Assembly: GCF_000564855.1 (NCBI RefSeq)
Contig: NZ_AYXG01000097.1
Span: forward strand, 1 to 43,960
Direction: 5' to 3'
DNA length: 43,960 nucleotides
Source of the DNA: Actinokineospora spheciospongiae
GTDB lineage: Bacteria; Actinomycetota; Actinomycetes; Mycobacteriales; Pseudonocardiaceae
Shown: positions 31,337 to 40,681 of the stretch, piece by piece
Layout: each line of letters starts with the position of its first letter
Numbering within the stretch: position 1 is the stretch's first letter
Position numbers and translations under genes: made by a program
Notes under the pieces: model-generated
What the model saw: only the letters and a program-made list of their open reading frames with translations
What the model was told of the DNA's origin: nothing
The model's database searches: none

Positions 31337-33408
31337 TCCTGCTCCACCAACAGGCGCTTGACGACCTTGCCGGTCGCGTTGCGCGGGACCTTTCGGACGA
31401 AGATTACGTCCCTCGGCACCGAGTAGCGCTCGAGGTGCTCGTGGATGAACTCCTGCACCGCCGTCACGCCGAGCCGGGCACCGGGTTTGAGGGCCAGGTA
31501 GGCCGCGAAGCGCTGCCCGAACTCGTGGTCGGCGACGCCCACCACGGCGACGTCGGCGACCTCGTCGATGGACAGCAGCAGTTCCTCCACCGGGCGGGGG
31601 AACACGTTCTCGCCACCGGAGACGATCATGTCGTCGTCGCGGCCGGAGACGAACAGCCGCCGGTCGGCGTCGAGGTAGCCGCGGTCGCCGGTGACCATCA
31701 GGTCGTCGTGCATCTCGGAGGTGGCGCCGCAGGTGTAGCCCTCGAACAGCATCTCGTTGCCCACGCAGATGCGCCCGACCGCGCCGGGGGGCAGCGGGTT
31801 CCCGTCGGCGTCGAGGATGCCGACCTTGGTGCCGACCGGGCAGCGGCCCGCGGTGGCGGGGGCGGCGCGCAGGTCGGCGGGGGTGGCGATGGATGCCCAG
31901 GACACCTCGGTGGACCCGTAGAGGTTGTAGAGGACCTCGCCGAAGGTGTCCATGAAGGAGGTGACCAGCGACCCGGGCAGCGCCGAGCCGCTGGAGGCCA
32001 CGACCCGCAGCGAGGAGGTGTCGTGGCGCTCGCGCACGTGCGCGGGCAGGTCCATGATCCGTTGCAGCATGACCGGAACGGCGAAGAAGGCGGTGATGCG
32101 CTGTTCGGCGATGACGCGCAGCGCGGCTTCCGGGTCGAACCGCCGCTGCAGGGTCATGGTGGCGTGCAGCGGCATGCACAACTGCATCCCGGCCAGGCCC
32201 CAGGTGTGGAACAGGGGCGCGGAGACCAGCATGCGCTCCCCGGCGCGCAGCGGGATGCGGGAGAGCACCGCGGCGGCGGCGCTGAGACCCGACGGGGTGC
32301 GGCGGCGGGCGCCCTTGGGGGTGCCGGTGGTGCCGGAGGTGAGCACGATGATCCGCCCCGGTTGGGCGGGTGGGTGGATCGGCGCGGGTGAGCCGTCGGC
32401 GACGAGGGCGTCGGTGGTCAGGTCGCCGGGGGCGGCCGACCAGGTGGAGATCCAGGTCAGCGAGCGGGGCAGGTGGTGGAACAGCGGGGCGAACTCGGCG
32501 TCGGCGAGCAGGGCGATCGGCCGGTGCTCGGCGACGAGGTCGGCGACCTGGTCGGCGGACAGGCCGGTGTTGAGCAGCACCACGTCGGCGCCGAGCTTGC
32601 CGCAGGCGATGGTGGACTCCACCAGCCCGGCGTGGTTGCGGCACATCACCGCCACCCGGCGGCCCTGGCGGACCCCGCGTTCGGCGAGGGCGTTGGCCAG
32701 GCGGGTGGTGCGGGCGTCGACCTCGGCGTAGGTGAGGCCGCCGCGTTCGTCGCGCACGGCCAGGGCGTCGGGGACGCGGGCGGCCGCGGCCCGGTAGCCG
32801 CCGACGAGGGTGGCGCCCCACCGGGACAGCTCGCCGAGCTGGCGGACGACCCGGTCCGGGCGGCCGGGGCCCAGGACCCCGGCGCGGGCGAGGGTGCGGG
32901 CCACGGTGAGCGCGGTCTGGCCCCGGGCGGCCTGGTCGATGCGGGTGGGCGAGACGGTCAGCGCGCGCCCGGCCAGGTGGTGGTCCATGAGGGCGAGGGC
33001 CTTGCGGATGCGCTTGCGCGTCCAGGAGGGGGTGAGCACGGTCCCGGCGGTCAGCGAGTCCGGCAGCGACAGCATCACCTGCACGCGGGTGCGTTCGCGG
33101 CCGCCCGCGTCGCCCCGGACGCTCTCGAGGCGGACGCTGAGGTGCCCGTCGTGCCAGCGGGGGCTGATCAGCACCAGGTGTTCGCGGGGGCGGCTGACGA
33201 GGACCTCGACCTCGTCGGGCACAGGTGGCCTGCCGCGCACGCTGAACCGCACCCGGTAGCGGGGGTTGCGCGTGTGCGCGGCCACGCGTTCGGCGGTGGC
33301 GACCTCGCGGACGTAGCGGGAGTAGAGGGCGGGGTCCCCGATCAGTTCCCAGACCTGCTCCGGGGCGTGACCGAGGACCTGCTCCACCTCGACGAGCTCG
33401 GTCGGCAT
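31333..33408 (-). CDS. SRPBCC domain fused to an AMP-binding acyl-CoA synthetase
   Basis: 691 aa. Residues 1-150 resemble a polyketide-cyclase/SRPBCC lipid-binding fold (VEVEQVLGHAPEQVWELIGD then YSRYVREV). The remainder is a FadD-type adenylate-forming enzyme: P-loop LTSGTTGTPKGA at 356-367, NLYGSTEVSW, GDRGYLD, the hinge GRDDDMIVSGGENV and the C-terminal catalytic lysine in PRNATGKVVKR. It should activate a carboxylic acid to an acyl-AMP and then acyl-CoA; the SRPBCC part may bind the hydrophobic substrate. ATG 33408 with GGAGG 5 nt upstream. Coupled to the lipoprotein gene downstream. The 208-bp gap to kal holds no further gene. Confidence 0.88.
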   Translation of the reverse strand: MPTELVEVEQVLGHAPEQVWELIGDPALYSRYVREVATAERVAAHTRNPRYRVRFSVRGRPPVPDEVEVLVSRPREHLVLISPRWHDGHLSVRLESVRGDAGGRERTRVQVMLSLPDSLTAGTVLTPSWTRKRIRKALALMDHHLAGRALTVSPTRIDQAARGQTALTVARTLARAGVLGPGRPDRVVRQLGELSRWGATLVGGYRAAAARVPDALAVRDERGGLTYAEVDARTTRLANALAERGVRQGRRVAVMCRNHAGLVESTIACGKLGADVVLLNTGLSADQVADLVAEHRPIALLADAEFAPLFHHLPRSLTWISTWSAAPGDLTTDALVADGSPAPIHPPAQPGRIIVLTSGTTGTPKGARRRTPSGLSAAAAVLSRIPLRAGERMLVSAPLFHTWGLAGMQLCMPLHATMTLQRRFDPEAALRVIAEQRITAFFAVPVMLQRIMDLPAHVRERHDTSSLRVVASSGSALPGSLVTSFMDTFGEVLYNLYGSTEVSWASIATPADLRAAPATAGRCPVGTKVGILDADGNPLPPGAVGRICVGNEMLFEGYTCGATSEMHDDLMVTGDRGYLDADRRLFVSGRDDDMIVSGGENVFPRPVEELLLSIDEVADVAVVGVADHEFGQRFAAYLALKPGARLGVTAVQEFIHEHLERYSVPRDVIFVRKVPRNATGKVVKRLLVEQE

Positions 33409-33616
33409 GTTCCTCCGTACGACCCGGTGCCCTCAGGGTCACCCCTGGTTCACCGGGTTGTTATCAGCCGCCCACCAACGGGTGCAAGCATGGCGTGGGC
33501 CAAATGGCCCAACACGGAGGAAGATCACTCGCACGGCCCAGCCGAATCCCCTGGTTACCGGGCGGTTGTGACGCTCCGGATTTGCCCGGGGGCAACCAAA
33601 GCGAGGTGACCGGTTG

Positions 33617-34015
33617 TCACTGCTTTGGCGGGATCACCACCGTTCCGGTGGCCCGGGTGATCACGATCGGGGGATCGAGGACGTCGGCGGCGGAGGGGCC
33701 GCGATCGGGGGCGGCGCGGCAGACCACGCGGGCCTCGAACTCCATGCCGCGCGAGCGGGTGCCCACCCGCACCAGGGTCGCGGTGGCCTCGACGACGTCA
33801 CCGGCGTGCAGCGGGGCGAGGAACTGCACCCCGGTGTACCCGGCGAAGAGCCCTTCGTCGCCGTCGGTGCGCACGCACAGCTCGGTGGCCACGTCGCCGA
33901 ACAGGCCCAGCCCGTAGGCGCCGTCGACGAGGTTGCCGCCGTAGTGGGCGTGCGAGTGCGGCACGTAGCGGCGGTGGGTGACCGAGGTCCCCTCGGTGGG
34001 GTGCTGGGGGTTCAT
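33617..34015 (-). CDS. kal: 3-aminobutyryl-CoA ammonia-lyase (hotdog fold)
   Basis: 132 aa. The motif [14 protein letters not shown] (about 20-33) and [12 protein letters not shown] are typical of Kal, a hotdog-fold enzyme that removes ammonia from 3-aminobutyryl-CoA to give crotonyl-CoA, the last dedicated step of the 3,5-diaminohexanoate lysine pathway. ATG 34015 overlaps the kamE stop by four nt. It is the last gene of the leftward kam operon. A generic thioesterase-like assignment would be possible without this context. Confidence 0.85.
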   Translation of the reverse strand: MNPQHPTEGTSVTHRRYVPHSHAHYGGNLVDGAYGLGLFGDVATELCVRTDGDEGLFAGYTGVQFLAPLHAGDVVEATATLVRVGTRSRGMEFEARVVCRAAPDRGPSAADVLDPPIVITRATGTVVIPPKQ

Positions 34016-34815
34016 GCCGGTACCGCTGTCCTCTCGGTGATGGCGTGCACGAGGTAGCTGGCGACCTCGCCGGGGGTGGTGCCGCGGCCGAAGACCCGGT
34101 CGACGCCGAGTTCGGCGGACATCAGCGGGTCGAACCGGGGGCCACCGGCGATGAGCAGCGGGCAGTGCGCCCCGGTGGCCTCGCGGAACGCCGCGGACAT
34201 CTCCTGGGTGTTGAGGATGTGCGCGTCGCGCTGGGTGACCACCTGCGAGACCAGCACCGCGTCGGCCTTCTCGGCGCGGGCGCGGCGGACCAGGTCGGGC
34301 ACGGTGACCTGGGCGCCGAGGTTGACCACCCGCAGCTCCCGGTAGTACTCCAGCCCCTTCTCCCCGGCGAAGCCCTTGATGTTGAGGATCGCGTCGATGC
34401 CCACGGTGTGCGCGTCGGTGCCGATGCACGCCCCGACCACGACGAGCTTGCGCCGCAGCCGCCGCTTGAGGGCGGCGTTGACCTCCGCGGGCGGCAGCAG
34501 CGGGTAGTCGCGTTCGACGACCCGCACGGCGTCGAGGTCGACGAGGTGGGTGACCGAGCCGTAGACGACGAAGAAGGTGAAGTCGGTGCCGATGGGGTGC
34601 GAGTGCACGACCATGGCCGGGTCTATGCCCATCTTGTTCGCGAGCTGCTGCGCGGCGCCGTCGGCGCGGGGCCCGTGCGGCACGGGCAGGGTGAAGGAGA
34701 GCTGGGCCATGCCGTCGCCGGTGGTGTCGCCGTAGGGGCGGACGTGGCGGGGCCGCGGTGCCCCCGCGGGGTCGTTCTGGGTCACCGCGTCGCCCTTCGT
34801 CGTGTTGTCGTCCAC
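34012..34815 (-). CDS. kamE: Lysine 5,6-aminomutase beta subunit
   Basis: 267 aa. The cobalamin-binding motif D134-A-H136-T-V-G139 in [12 protein letters not shown] supplies the histidine that replaces the lower ligand of adenosylcobalamin. A Rossmann-like B12 domain follows ([21 protein letters not shown]). The N-terminal part contains the PLP-lysine domain of the family. With KamD it moves the terminal amino group of beta-lysine to C5. GTG 34815 lies 4 nt after the kamD stop. Confidence 0.92.
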   Translation of the reverse strand: MDDNTTKGDAVTQNDPAGAPRPRHVRPYGDTTGDGMAQLSFTLPVPHGPRADGAAQQLANKMGIDPAMVVHSHPIGTDFTFFVVYGSVTHLVDLDAVRVVERDYPLLPPAEVNAALKRRLRRKLVVVGACIGTDAHTVGIDAILNIKGFAGEKGLEYYRELRVVNLGAQVTVPDLVRRARAEKADAVLVSQVVTQRDAHILNTQEMSAAFREATGAHCPLLIAGGPRFDPLMSAELGVDRVFGRGTTPGEVASYLVHAITERTAVPA

Positions 34816-34819
34816 CGGG

Positions 34820-36385
34820 TCACTCCCCGTCGAGCAGGGTGGTGGCGGGGTTGAGGTAGCCCTCGGCCTTCTCCACGACGCCGTCGGCGCCCTTGCCCCG
34901 GTCGGCGGGGCGCTTCATCAGCCCGAAGGTGCCGCGGCCGATGGCGGTCAGCAGCCCGTCGTCGACGACGCGTTCGAGCAGGTCGACGGCTTCGCCGAGG
35001 ACCTGGTGGGCGCGCTTGACGATGAGCCCGTCGGGGGTGGGGCGGAAGTCCTCGGCGAGGGTCCCGGCCGCCTCCAGCACGTAGCGGACGTTGCCCAGGG
35101 CCAGGTCGCGGTCGGACAGGAACGGGGTCACCACCGCCTCGGTCATCATCCCGACCAGCAGGATCGACTGGCCGGTGAGGACCCCGGCGAGGTTGAAGAA
35201 CCCGTCGAGCAGGTGCCCGTCGAACACGTTGCCGGTCATGTGCTTGGTCGGCGGCATCCACTTCAGCGGGGCGTCGGGGAACAGCTCGCGGGCCAGCAGC
35301 GCGTGCGCCAGCTCCAGCCGGAAGGAGTCGGGCACCTTCGGGTTGATCTCGAAGGCGTGCCCGAGGCCCAGCAGCTCGTCGGGCAGCCCGGCCTCGTGGG
35401 CGAAGCGCTCGTTGAGCAGTTGGGAGACGGTGACGGTGTGCGCGGCGTCCACGGCGTCGTCGGTGGTGAGGTAGTTGTCCTCGCCGGTGTTGATGATGAT
35501 CCCGGCGCGGGCGTGGACCTGGCGGGAGAACCGCTGGTCGACGAAGGTGCGGACGGGGTTGATGTCGCGGAAGAGGATGCCGTACATGGAGTCGTTGAGC
35601 ATCATGTCGAGCCGTTCGAGCCCGGCGAGGACGGCGATCTCGGGCATGCACAGCCCGGAGGCGTAGTTGGTGACCCGCACGTAGCGGCCCACCTCGCGCG
35701 ACACCTCGTCCATCGCCGCGCGCATGATGCGGAAGTTCTCCTGGGTGGCGTAGGTGCCCGCGAACCCGTGGTGGGTGGCGCCCTCGGGCACGTAGTCCAG
35801 CAGCGACTGCCCGGTGGAGCGGATGACGGCGATGATGTCGGCGCCTGCGCGGGCGGCGTTGGCGGCCTGCACCACGTCCTCGTCGATGTCGCCGGTGGCC
35901 ACGATCAGGTAGATCCACGGCCGCTGCGGCGGGTCCCCCAGCCTGGTGACGAGCTTGTCGCGGGTGGCCCGGTTGCGGTCGACGGTGCGCAGCCCCCTGG
36001 CCACCGCGGTGCGGGCTGCCTTGCCCGCGCGGGTCGCGGCGGCCCCGGTGGGCAGGGTGAAGCGCACCTGACCGGCTGCGGTGGCCTCGGCGAGGTCGGT
36101 CAGCGAGCCCAGGTCGTGCTCGCGCAGGGCATGGAACACCGGCAGCACCACCCCGTGCTCCAGGCCGCAGTGCTCGCCGACGGTGTCGACGACCCGGTTG
36201 ACCCACGGCACGTCCCCGGCGCGGTGGGCGGTGTCGGCGCCGGTGATCCCGGCCAGGCGCAGCGTGGCCCGCTCCACCGCGACGGTGGTGTGCGCGCGGG
36301 CCAGCGCCACCACCGGTTCGGCGGCGCGGGCGGCCAGGTCCCTGGCGCGGGACACCACGGCCGGGTCGAGGTCAAGAAGCGGCAT
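34820..36385 (-). CDS. kamD: Lysine 5,6-aminomutase alpha subunit
   Basis: 521 aa, TIM-barrel subunit that holds the adenosylcobalamin-dependent active site. Conserved blocks are IAVIRSTGQSLLDYVPEGAT, GFAGTYATQENFRIM, NYASGLCMPEIAVLAG and MMLNDSMYGILFRDIN. Length matches the clostridial alpha subunit. It starts at ATG 36385, overlapping the amidohydrolase gene by 14 nt, and is followed 4 nt later by kamE. Substrate is D- or beta-lysine; given kamA in the locus, beta-lysine is more likely. Confidence 0.93.
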   Translation of the reverse strand: MPLLDLDPAVVSRARDLAARAAEPVVALARAHTTVAVERATLRLAGITGADTAHRAGDVPWVNRVVDTVGEHCGLEHGVVLPVFHALREHDLGSLTDLAEATAAGQVRFTLPTGAAATRAGKAARTAVARGLRTVDRNRATRDKLVTRLGDPPQRPWIYLIVATGDIDEDVVQAANAARAGADIIAVIRSTGQSLLDYVPEGATHHGFAGTYATQENFRIMRAAMDEVSREVGRYVRVTNYASGLCMPEIAVLAGLERLDMMLNDSMYGILFRDINPVRTFVDQRFSRQVHARAGIIINTGEDNYLTTDDAVDAAHTVTVSQLLNERFAHEAGLPDELLGLGHAFEINPKVPDSFRLELAHALLARELFPDAPLKWMPPTKHMTGNVFDGHLLDGFFNLAGVLTGQSILLVGMMTEAVVTPFLSDRDLALGNVRYVLEAAGTLAEDFRPTPDGLIVKRAHQVLGEAVDLLERVVDDGLLTAIGRGTFGLMKRPADRGKGADGVVEKAEGYLNPATTLLDGE

Positions 36386-38012
36386 GGGTCTCCTCCTCGT
36401 CGCGGGAGCGGTCGTAGAGGGTCCGACCGCTGTGCACGGTGCGCAGGCACACGGGCAGCTCGGCGCCGGGGTCCAGCGGCGGCAGCCCGGGGACGCGGGA
36501 GCGCGGGTCGGTCGACCAGCGCCGCACGCGGGAATCGGTGCCCGCGGTGACCAGTTCGTCGGCCCGCCACACCGCGTAGGTGGCCGGGGCGCCGGGCACG
36601 AGCGTGCCGGTGACCCCGTCGTCGACGCCCGCGGCGCGCCACCCGCCGCGGGTGTGGGCGGTGAACGCCGCCCGGGGTGAGAGCCCGGCGCCGTCGGTGC
36701 GGTGGTGCACCGCGGCGCGGACGGAGGCCCACGGGTCCAGCCGGGTCACCGGGGCGTCGGAGCCCAGGGCCAGGACCACCCCGGCGGCGGCGAGGCGGGA
36801 CAGCGGGTTGAGCGCCGTGCCGCGCTCGGGGCCGAGCCGGTCGGCGTACATGCCGTCCGGGCCGCCCCAGGTGGCGTCGAACAGCGGCTGCACCGAGGCC
36901 ACCACACCCCACTGGCCCAACTTCAGCGCCTGCTCGGCGGTGACCATCTCCAGGTGTTCCAGGCGGTGGCGCGACCCGGCCAGCGCCGCGCGGCCCACCC
37001 GCTGCTCGGCCAGGTCGAACCCGGCGACGACCTCGGCGACCGCGCCGTCGCCGATGACGTGGAACCCGGCCTGGATGCCCGCCTCGGTGCACACCACCAG
37101 GTGCTCGGCGACCGCCACCGCGTCGAGGTACAGCGCCCCGGAGGTGTCGGGGGCGTCGGCGTAGGGGGAGCACAGGGCCGCGGTGCGCGAGCCGAGGGCG
37201 CCGTCGACGAACAGGTCACCGGCCAGCCCGCGCACCCCCAGCTCGGCGGCCAGCGACGCCGGTGCCCGCTCACCCCAGTAGCCCACCACCTCGGGCCGCT
37301 GCCCGCCGCTGCGGGCGAGCAGGGCGGCCAGGTCGTCGCGGCCGGAGATGTGCGGACCGGCGCACTCGTGCACCGCGGCCACCCCCATCGCCGCGGCGTG
37401 GCGCAGGAACCCGTCCTGCGCGGCGGCCCGCTGCGCCGGGGTGATCGCCTCCTGCGCGGCCTGGCGCACCCGGTGGTGCGCGTCGCGGGTCAGCGGCCCG
37501 GTGGGGTCGAACCCGTCGTCGCCGCGCACCGCGGGCACCCGGCCCAGCAGCGCGGAGGACACCAGCGCGGAGTGCACGTCGACCCGCGACAGGTACACCG
37601 GGGCCCCGGCGCAGGCCAGGTCGATCTCCGCGCGCGTCGGCGGGCGCTTGTCCGGCCACCCCGTCTCGTCCCACCCGTGTCCCCACACCGGGGCGCCGTC
37701 GGTGGCGCGCACGTGCGCGGCCAGCACGTCGAGGCACTCGGCCACCGACGCGCACCCGGTCAGGTCCAGGCCGGTGCGCAGCAGCCCGGCGGAGGTGGCG
37801 TGCACGTGCGCGTCGACGAACGCCGGGGCCACGAACGCCCCGTCCAGCTCCACCACCTCGGCGTCGGGGTGCAGGGCGCGGCCCACGGAGTCCTGCCCGA
37901 GCCACACCACGACACCGCCCTCCACGGCCATCGCGGTGGCGTGCGGGTCGGCCGGGGAGTGGACCCGCCCGCCGAGCAGCAGGGTGGTCGAGGGCTTCTC
38001 AGCGCTGGTCAT
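36372..38012 (-). CDS. Amidohydrolase (YtcJ-like) inside the lysine operon
   Basis: 546-aa metal-dependent amidohydrolase. VDAHVHATSAGLL is the metal-binding HxH strand; GHGWDETGWPDKRPP, FHVIGDGAVAEV, RHRLEHLEMV and ALGSDAPVTRLDPW are typical of the YtcJ/LAF3-like group. No signal peptide. It overlaps kdd (4 nt) and kamD (14 nt), so it is translationally embedded in the kam operon, but no step of the standard lysine pathway needs such an enzyme. It might salvage an N-acyl or lactam side product of beta-lysine or diaminohexanoate; this is speculation. Confidence 0.88.
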   Translation of the reverse strand: MTSAEKPSTTLLLGGRVHSPADPHATAMAVEGGVVVWLGQDSVGRALHPDAEVVELDGAFVAPAFVDAHVHATSAGLLRTGLDLTGCASVAECLDVLAAHVRATDGAPVWGHGWDETGWPDKRPPTRAEIDLACAGAPVYLSRVDVHSALVSSALLGRVPAVRGDDGFDPTGPLTRDAHHRVRQAAQEAITPAQRAAAQDGFLRHAAAMGVAAVHECAGPHISGRDDLAALLARSGGQRPEVVGYWGERAPASLAAELGVRGLAGDLFVDGALGSRTAALCSPYADAPDTSGALYLDAVAVAEHLVVCTEAGIQAGFHVIGDGAVAEVVAGFDLAEQRVGRAALAGSRHRLEHLEMVTAEQALKLGQWGVVASVQPLFDATWGGPDGMYADRLGPERGTALNPLSRLAAAGVVLALGSDAPVTRLDPWASVRAAVHHRTDGAGLSPRAAFTAHTRGGWRAAGVDDGVTGTLVPGAPATYAVWRADELVTAGTDSRVRRWSTDPRSRVPGLPPLDPGAELPVCLRTVHSGRTLYDRSRDEEETHAAS

Positions 38013-39061
38013 GGGGTGTGAGTCTGCCGCTCCCGGGCGGCGAACAGCGCCCGCACCCCGGGCTCGGCGCGGTAGAGCGACAGCGCGAACTCCGCGTGCC
38101 CGGGCACGTACCCGTTGCCCACCAGCATCCGCACGTCCGCGGCCACCCCCTCCGCGCCCAGCGCCGCGGCGGTGAACGACGTCGCCATGGAGAAGAACAC
38201 CACCGTGCCGCCGTCGGCGGTGGCCAGGACCGCCCCGTGCTCGCAGCCGGGCACGTCCACGCACACCACGGTCACACCCACCGGCTCCCCCACCGCCTCG
38301 GCCACCGCCACCGGGTCCCGGGCATCGGCGAGCACGACCTCGTCGGCCAACCCGGCCGCGCGCACCGCGGCGGCCTCGGCCTCGGTCGGCACCAGCGCCA
38401 CCACCCGACCGGCCCCCGCGGCCCGGGCGGCGGCCAGCGACAGCGACCCGGACTTGCCGCCGCCGCCCAGCACGCACACCGACGCCCCCGCCCCGGCCTC
38501 GCGCACCACCCGGTCGGTCAGCGCGGGCGCCCCGCACACGTCCAGCACCGACAGCGCCACCGCGTCGGGCAGGTCCGGCGGCAGCACCGCGGCGATGGAC
38601 CGGCCGAACAGCACCGCGGTCCCCGCGCACGGCACCTGCTCGGACTCCCCGTCCCACCGCGCCAGCCCGTCGGTGATCCGCAGCGGGGTCAGCGACAACG
38701 ACACCAGCGTGGCGACCCGGTCCCCGACGCGCAGGCCCAGCGGGGACCGCGGACCGACCGCGCGCACCGTGCCCAGCAGCATCCCGCCCGACCCGGTCAC
38801 CGGGTTCTGCATCTTCCCCCGCTCGGCGACGACCGCCGCCACCGCGGCCCGCACCCGCGCCCCGGAGCCGTGCTCCTCGCGCAGTTGCCGGAAGGAGGCG
38901 GCGTCGAGGTTGAGCACCTCCACGTCGAGCACCACCTCGTCCGGCCACGGCGTCGGGTCGGGGTCGAGCCGCCGCGCCCGCTGGGGCAGCACCCCCGGCT
39001 CGTCGAGCACCCGGTGCAGCCCCAGCGGGGAACCGACCGTCCTCGTCGCCGCAGCACCCAC
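38009..39061 (-). CDS. kdd: L-erythro-3,5-diaminohexanoate dehydrogenase
   Basis: About 350 aa, Rossmann-type NAD(P)-dependent dehydrogenase. GLHRVLDEPGVLPQRA near the N-terminus, DAASFRQL, NPVTGSGGMLLG and the nucleotide loop VLGGGGKSGSLSL match Kdd, which oxidatively deaminates 3,5-diaminohexanoate to 3-keto-5-aminohexanoate. GTG 39061 has AAGGAGG 10 nt upstream; GTG 39070 is an alternative but sits almost on the ribosome-binding site. First gene of the leftward operon, divergent from kamA. Confidence 0.9.
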   Translation of the reverse strand: MGAAATRTVGSPLGLHRVLDEPGVLPQRARRLDPDPTPWPDEVVLDVEVLNLDAASFRQLREEHGSGARVRAAVAAVVAERGKMQNPVTGSGGMLLGTVRAVGPRSPLGLRVGDRVATLVSLSLTPLRITDGLARWDGESEQVPCAGTAVLFGRSIAAVLPPDLPDAVALSVLDVCGAPALTDRVVREAGAGASVCVLGGGGKSGSLSLAAARAAGAGRVVALVPTEAEAAAVRAAGLADEVVLADARDPVAVAEAVGEPVGVTVVCVDVPGCEHGAVLATADGGTVVFFSMATSFTAAALGAEGVAADVRMLVGNGYVPGHAEFALSLYRAEPGVRALFAARERQTHTP

Positions 39062-39098
39062 AGCGCCCACCCCTCCTTGCCGAAAAATTTACGTCCAG

Positions 39099-39118
39099 AC
39101 AGCCATATGACAGCATAT
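39099..39118. promoter_or_regulatory. Direct repeats in the kdd/kamA divergent promoter
   Basis: ACAGCCATAT (39099-39108) and ACAGCATAT (39110-39118) form a tandem repeat in the AT-rich 88-bp gap between the divergent kam transcripts. Likely a regulator site or part of the promoters; the regulator is not identified. Confidence 0.45.
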
Positions 39119-39149
39119 CTTCACGCAACCCTATCGGCGAGGAGTAGAG

Positions 39150-40553
39150 ATGACCGCACTGGACGATCACTCCGTGATCACGGACCCCGCGACCCGGGGC
39201 AGTGGCCAGCCCTACGACTACGTCCGCTGCGAACTCGTCGAACCCGACTGGCGGCGCTTCCCCGGCTGGCGCGACGTCACCGAGGCCCAGTGGCGCGACG
39301 CGCAGTGGCAGCGGGCGCACTGCGTCAAGAACCCCACCCAGCTCCGCGGCGTCGTCGGCGACCTGCTCACCGAGGACTTCTACACCGACCTGGCCGCCGA
39401 CCAGGCGAACCTGGCCACGATGTCGATGCTCATCCCCCCGCAGATGCTCAACACCATGGCCCCCGACGCCCCTACCACCCCCGCGGCGTTCACCGCCGCC
39501 TTCCTCGCCGACCCCATCCGCAACTACATGCTCCCCGTCGCCACCGACCGCGACCCCACCTGGCCGAGCCACCCCCACTCCGCCCGCGACTCCCTGCACG
39601 AGGCGGAGATGTGGGTCGTGGAGGGCCTGACCCACCGCTACCCCACCAAGGTCCTCGCCGAACTGCTCTCCACCTGCCCCCAGTACTGCGGGCACTGCAC
39701 CCGCATGGACCTCGTCGGCAACTCCACCCCCCAGGTCGACAAGCACCGGCTCACCCTCAAACCGGTCGACCGGCAGGAACGCATGATCGACTACCTCCGG
39801 GCCACCCCCGGCGTCCGCGACGTCGTCGTCTCCGGCGGCGACGTGGCCAACGTGCCCTGGAAGCAACTCGAGTCGTTCCTCATGCGCCTGCTCGACATCC
39901 CCACCGTGCGCGACATCCGCCTCGCCACCAAGGCCTTCGCCGCCCTGCCGCAGCACTGGCTGCAACCCACCGTCGTCGAAGGACTCGAACGCGTCGCCCG
40001 CACCGCCCGCCGCCGCGGGGTCAACCTCGCCATCCACACCCACGTCAACCACGCCCAAACGCTCACCCCGCTGGTCGCCGAAGCCACCCGCACCGCCCTG
40101 GAGATCGGCGTCCGCGACGTGCGCAACCAAGGGGTGCTCATGCGCGGGGTCAACGCCACCCCCGAAGCCCTGCTCGACCTGTGCTTCGCCCTGCAGGGGG
40201 AGGCGAACATCCTCCCGTACTACTTCTACATGTGCGACATGATCCCCAACGCCGAGCACTGGCGGGTCGCGGTCTGGGAAGCCCAGCAACTCCAGCACGC
40301 CATCATGGGCTACCTGCCCGGCTACGCCACCCCGCGCATCATCTGCGACGTCCCCTACGTCGGCAAGCGCTGGGTGCACCAGCTCGCCGAGTACGACCGC
40401 GACCTGGGCGTGTCCTACTGGACCAAGAACTACCGGGCGGGCACCGAACGCCTCGAGGACGCCGACGTGCTCGACCGCCGCTACCCCTACTACGACCCCA
40501 TCTCCACCCTCCCCGAATCGGGCAGGCGCCGCTGGGCCGACAACCCCCTCTGA
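39150..40553 (+). CDS. kamA: L-lysine 2,3-aminomutase (radical SAM/PLP)
   Basis: 467 aa. The radical-SAM cluster motif is C176-x3-C180-x2-C183 (CPQYCGHC). HEAEMWVVEGLTHRYPTKVL precedes it as in other aminomutases, and VVSGGD and PYYFYMCD follow. The PLP-binding lysine is probably in DVPYVGKRWV, where characterised enzymes have a glycine-rich PGGGGK. It converts L-lysine to L-beta-lysine using SAM, PLP and a 4Fe-4S cluster. ATG 39150 has GAGGAG upstream. It is divergent from kdd. Confidence 0.92.
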   Translation: MTALDDHSVITDPATRGSGQPYDYVRCELVEPDWRRFPGWRDVTEAQWRDAQWQRAHCVKNPTQLRGVVGDLLTEDFYTDLAADQANLATMSMLIPPQMLNTMAPDAPTTPAAFTAAFLADPIRNYMLPVATDRDPTWPSHPHSARDSLHEAEMWVVEGLTHRYPTKVLAELLSTCPQYCGHCTRMDLVGNSTPQVDKHRLTLKPVDRQERMIDYLRATPGVRDVVVSGGDVANVPWKQLESFLMRLLDIPTVRDIRLATKAFAALPQHWLQPTVVEGLERVARTARRRGVNLAIHTHVNHAQTLTPLVAEATRTALEIGVRDVRNQGVLMRGVNATPEALLDLCFALQGEANILPYYFYMCDMIPNAEHWRVAVWEAQQLQHAIMGYLPGYATPRIICDVPYVGKRWVHQLAEYDRDLGVSYWTKNYRAGTERLEDADVLDRRYPYYDPISTLPESGRRRWADNPL

Positions 40554-40681
40554 CCCCCTCTGACCCCCTGCCGGTGCCCGCGCCCCGACGTCCTCGGACG
40601 AACCCGCCCGCGAGCGGTCCGCCCGACGGCGTCGGGACGCGGAGGTCCGGGCGAGACCCCCGGACGCGGCACACTGGAACG

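Noticed and set aside
33409-33616. Extra gene between the acyl-CoA synthetase gene and kal
   Set aside because: Frames crossing the gap are shadows; no start with ribosome-binding site and no coding bias.
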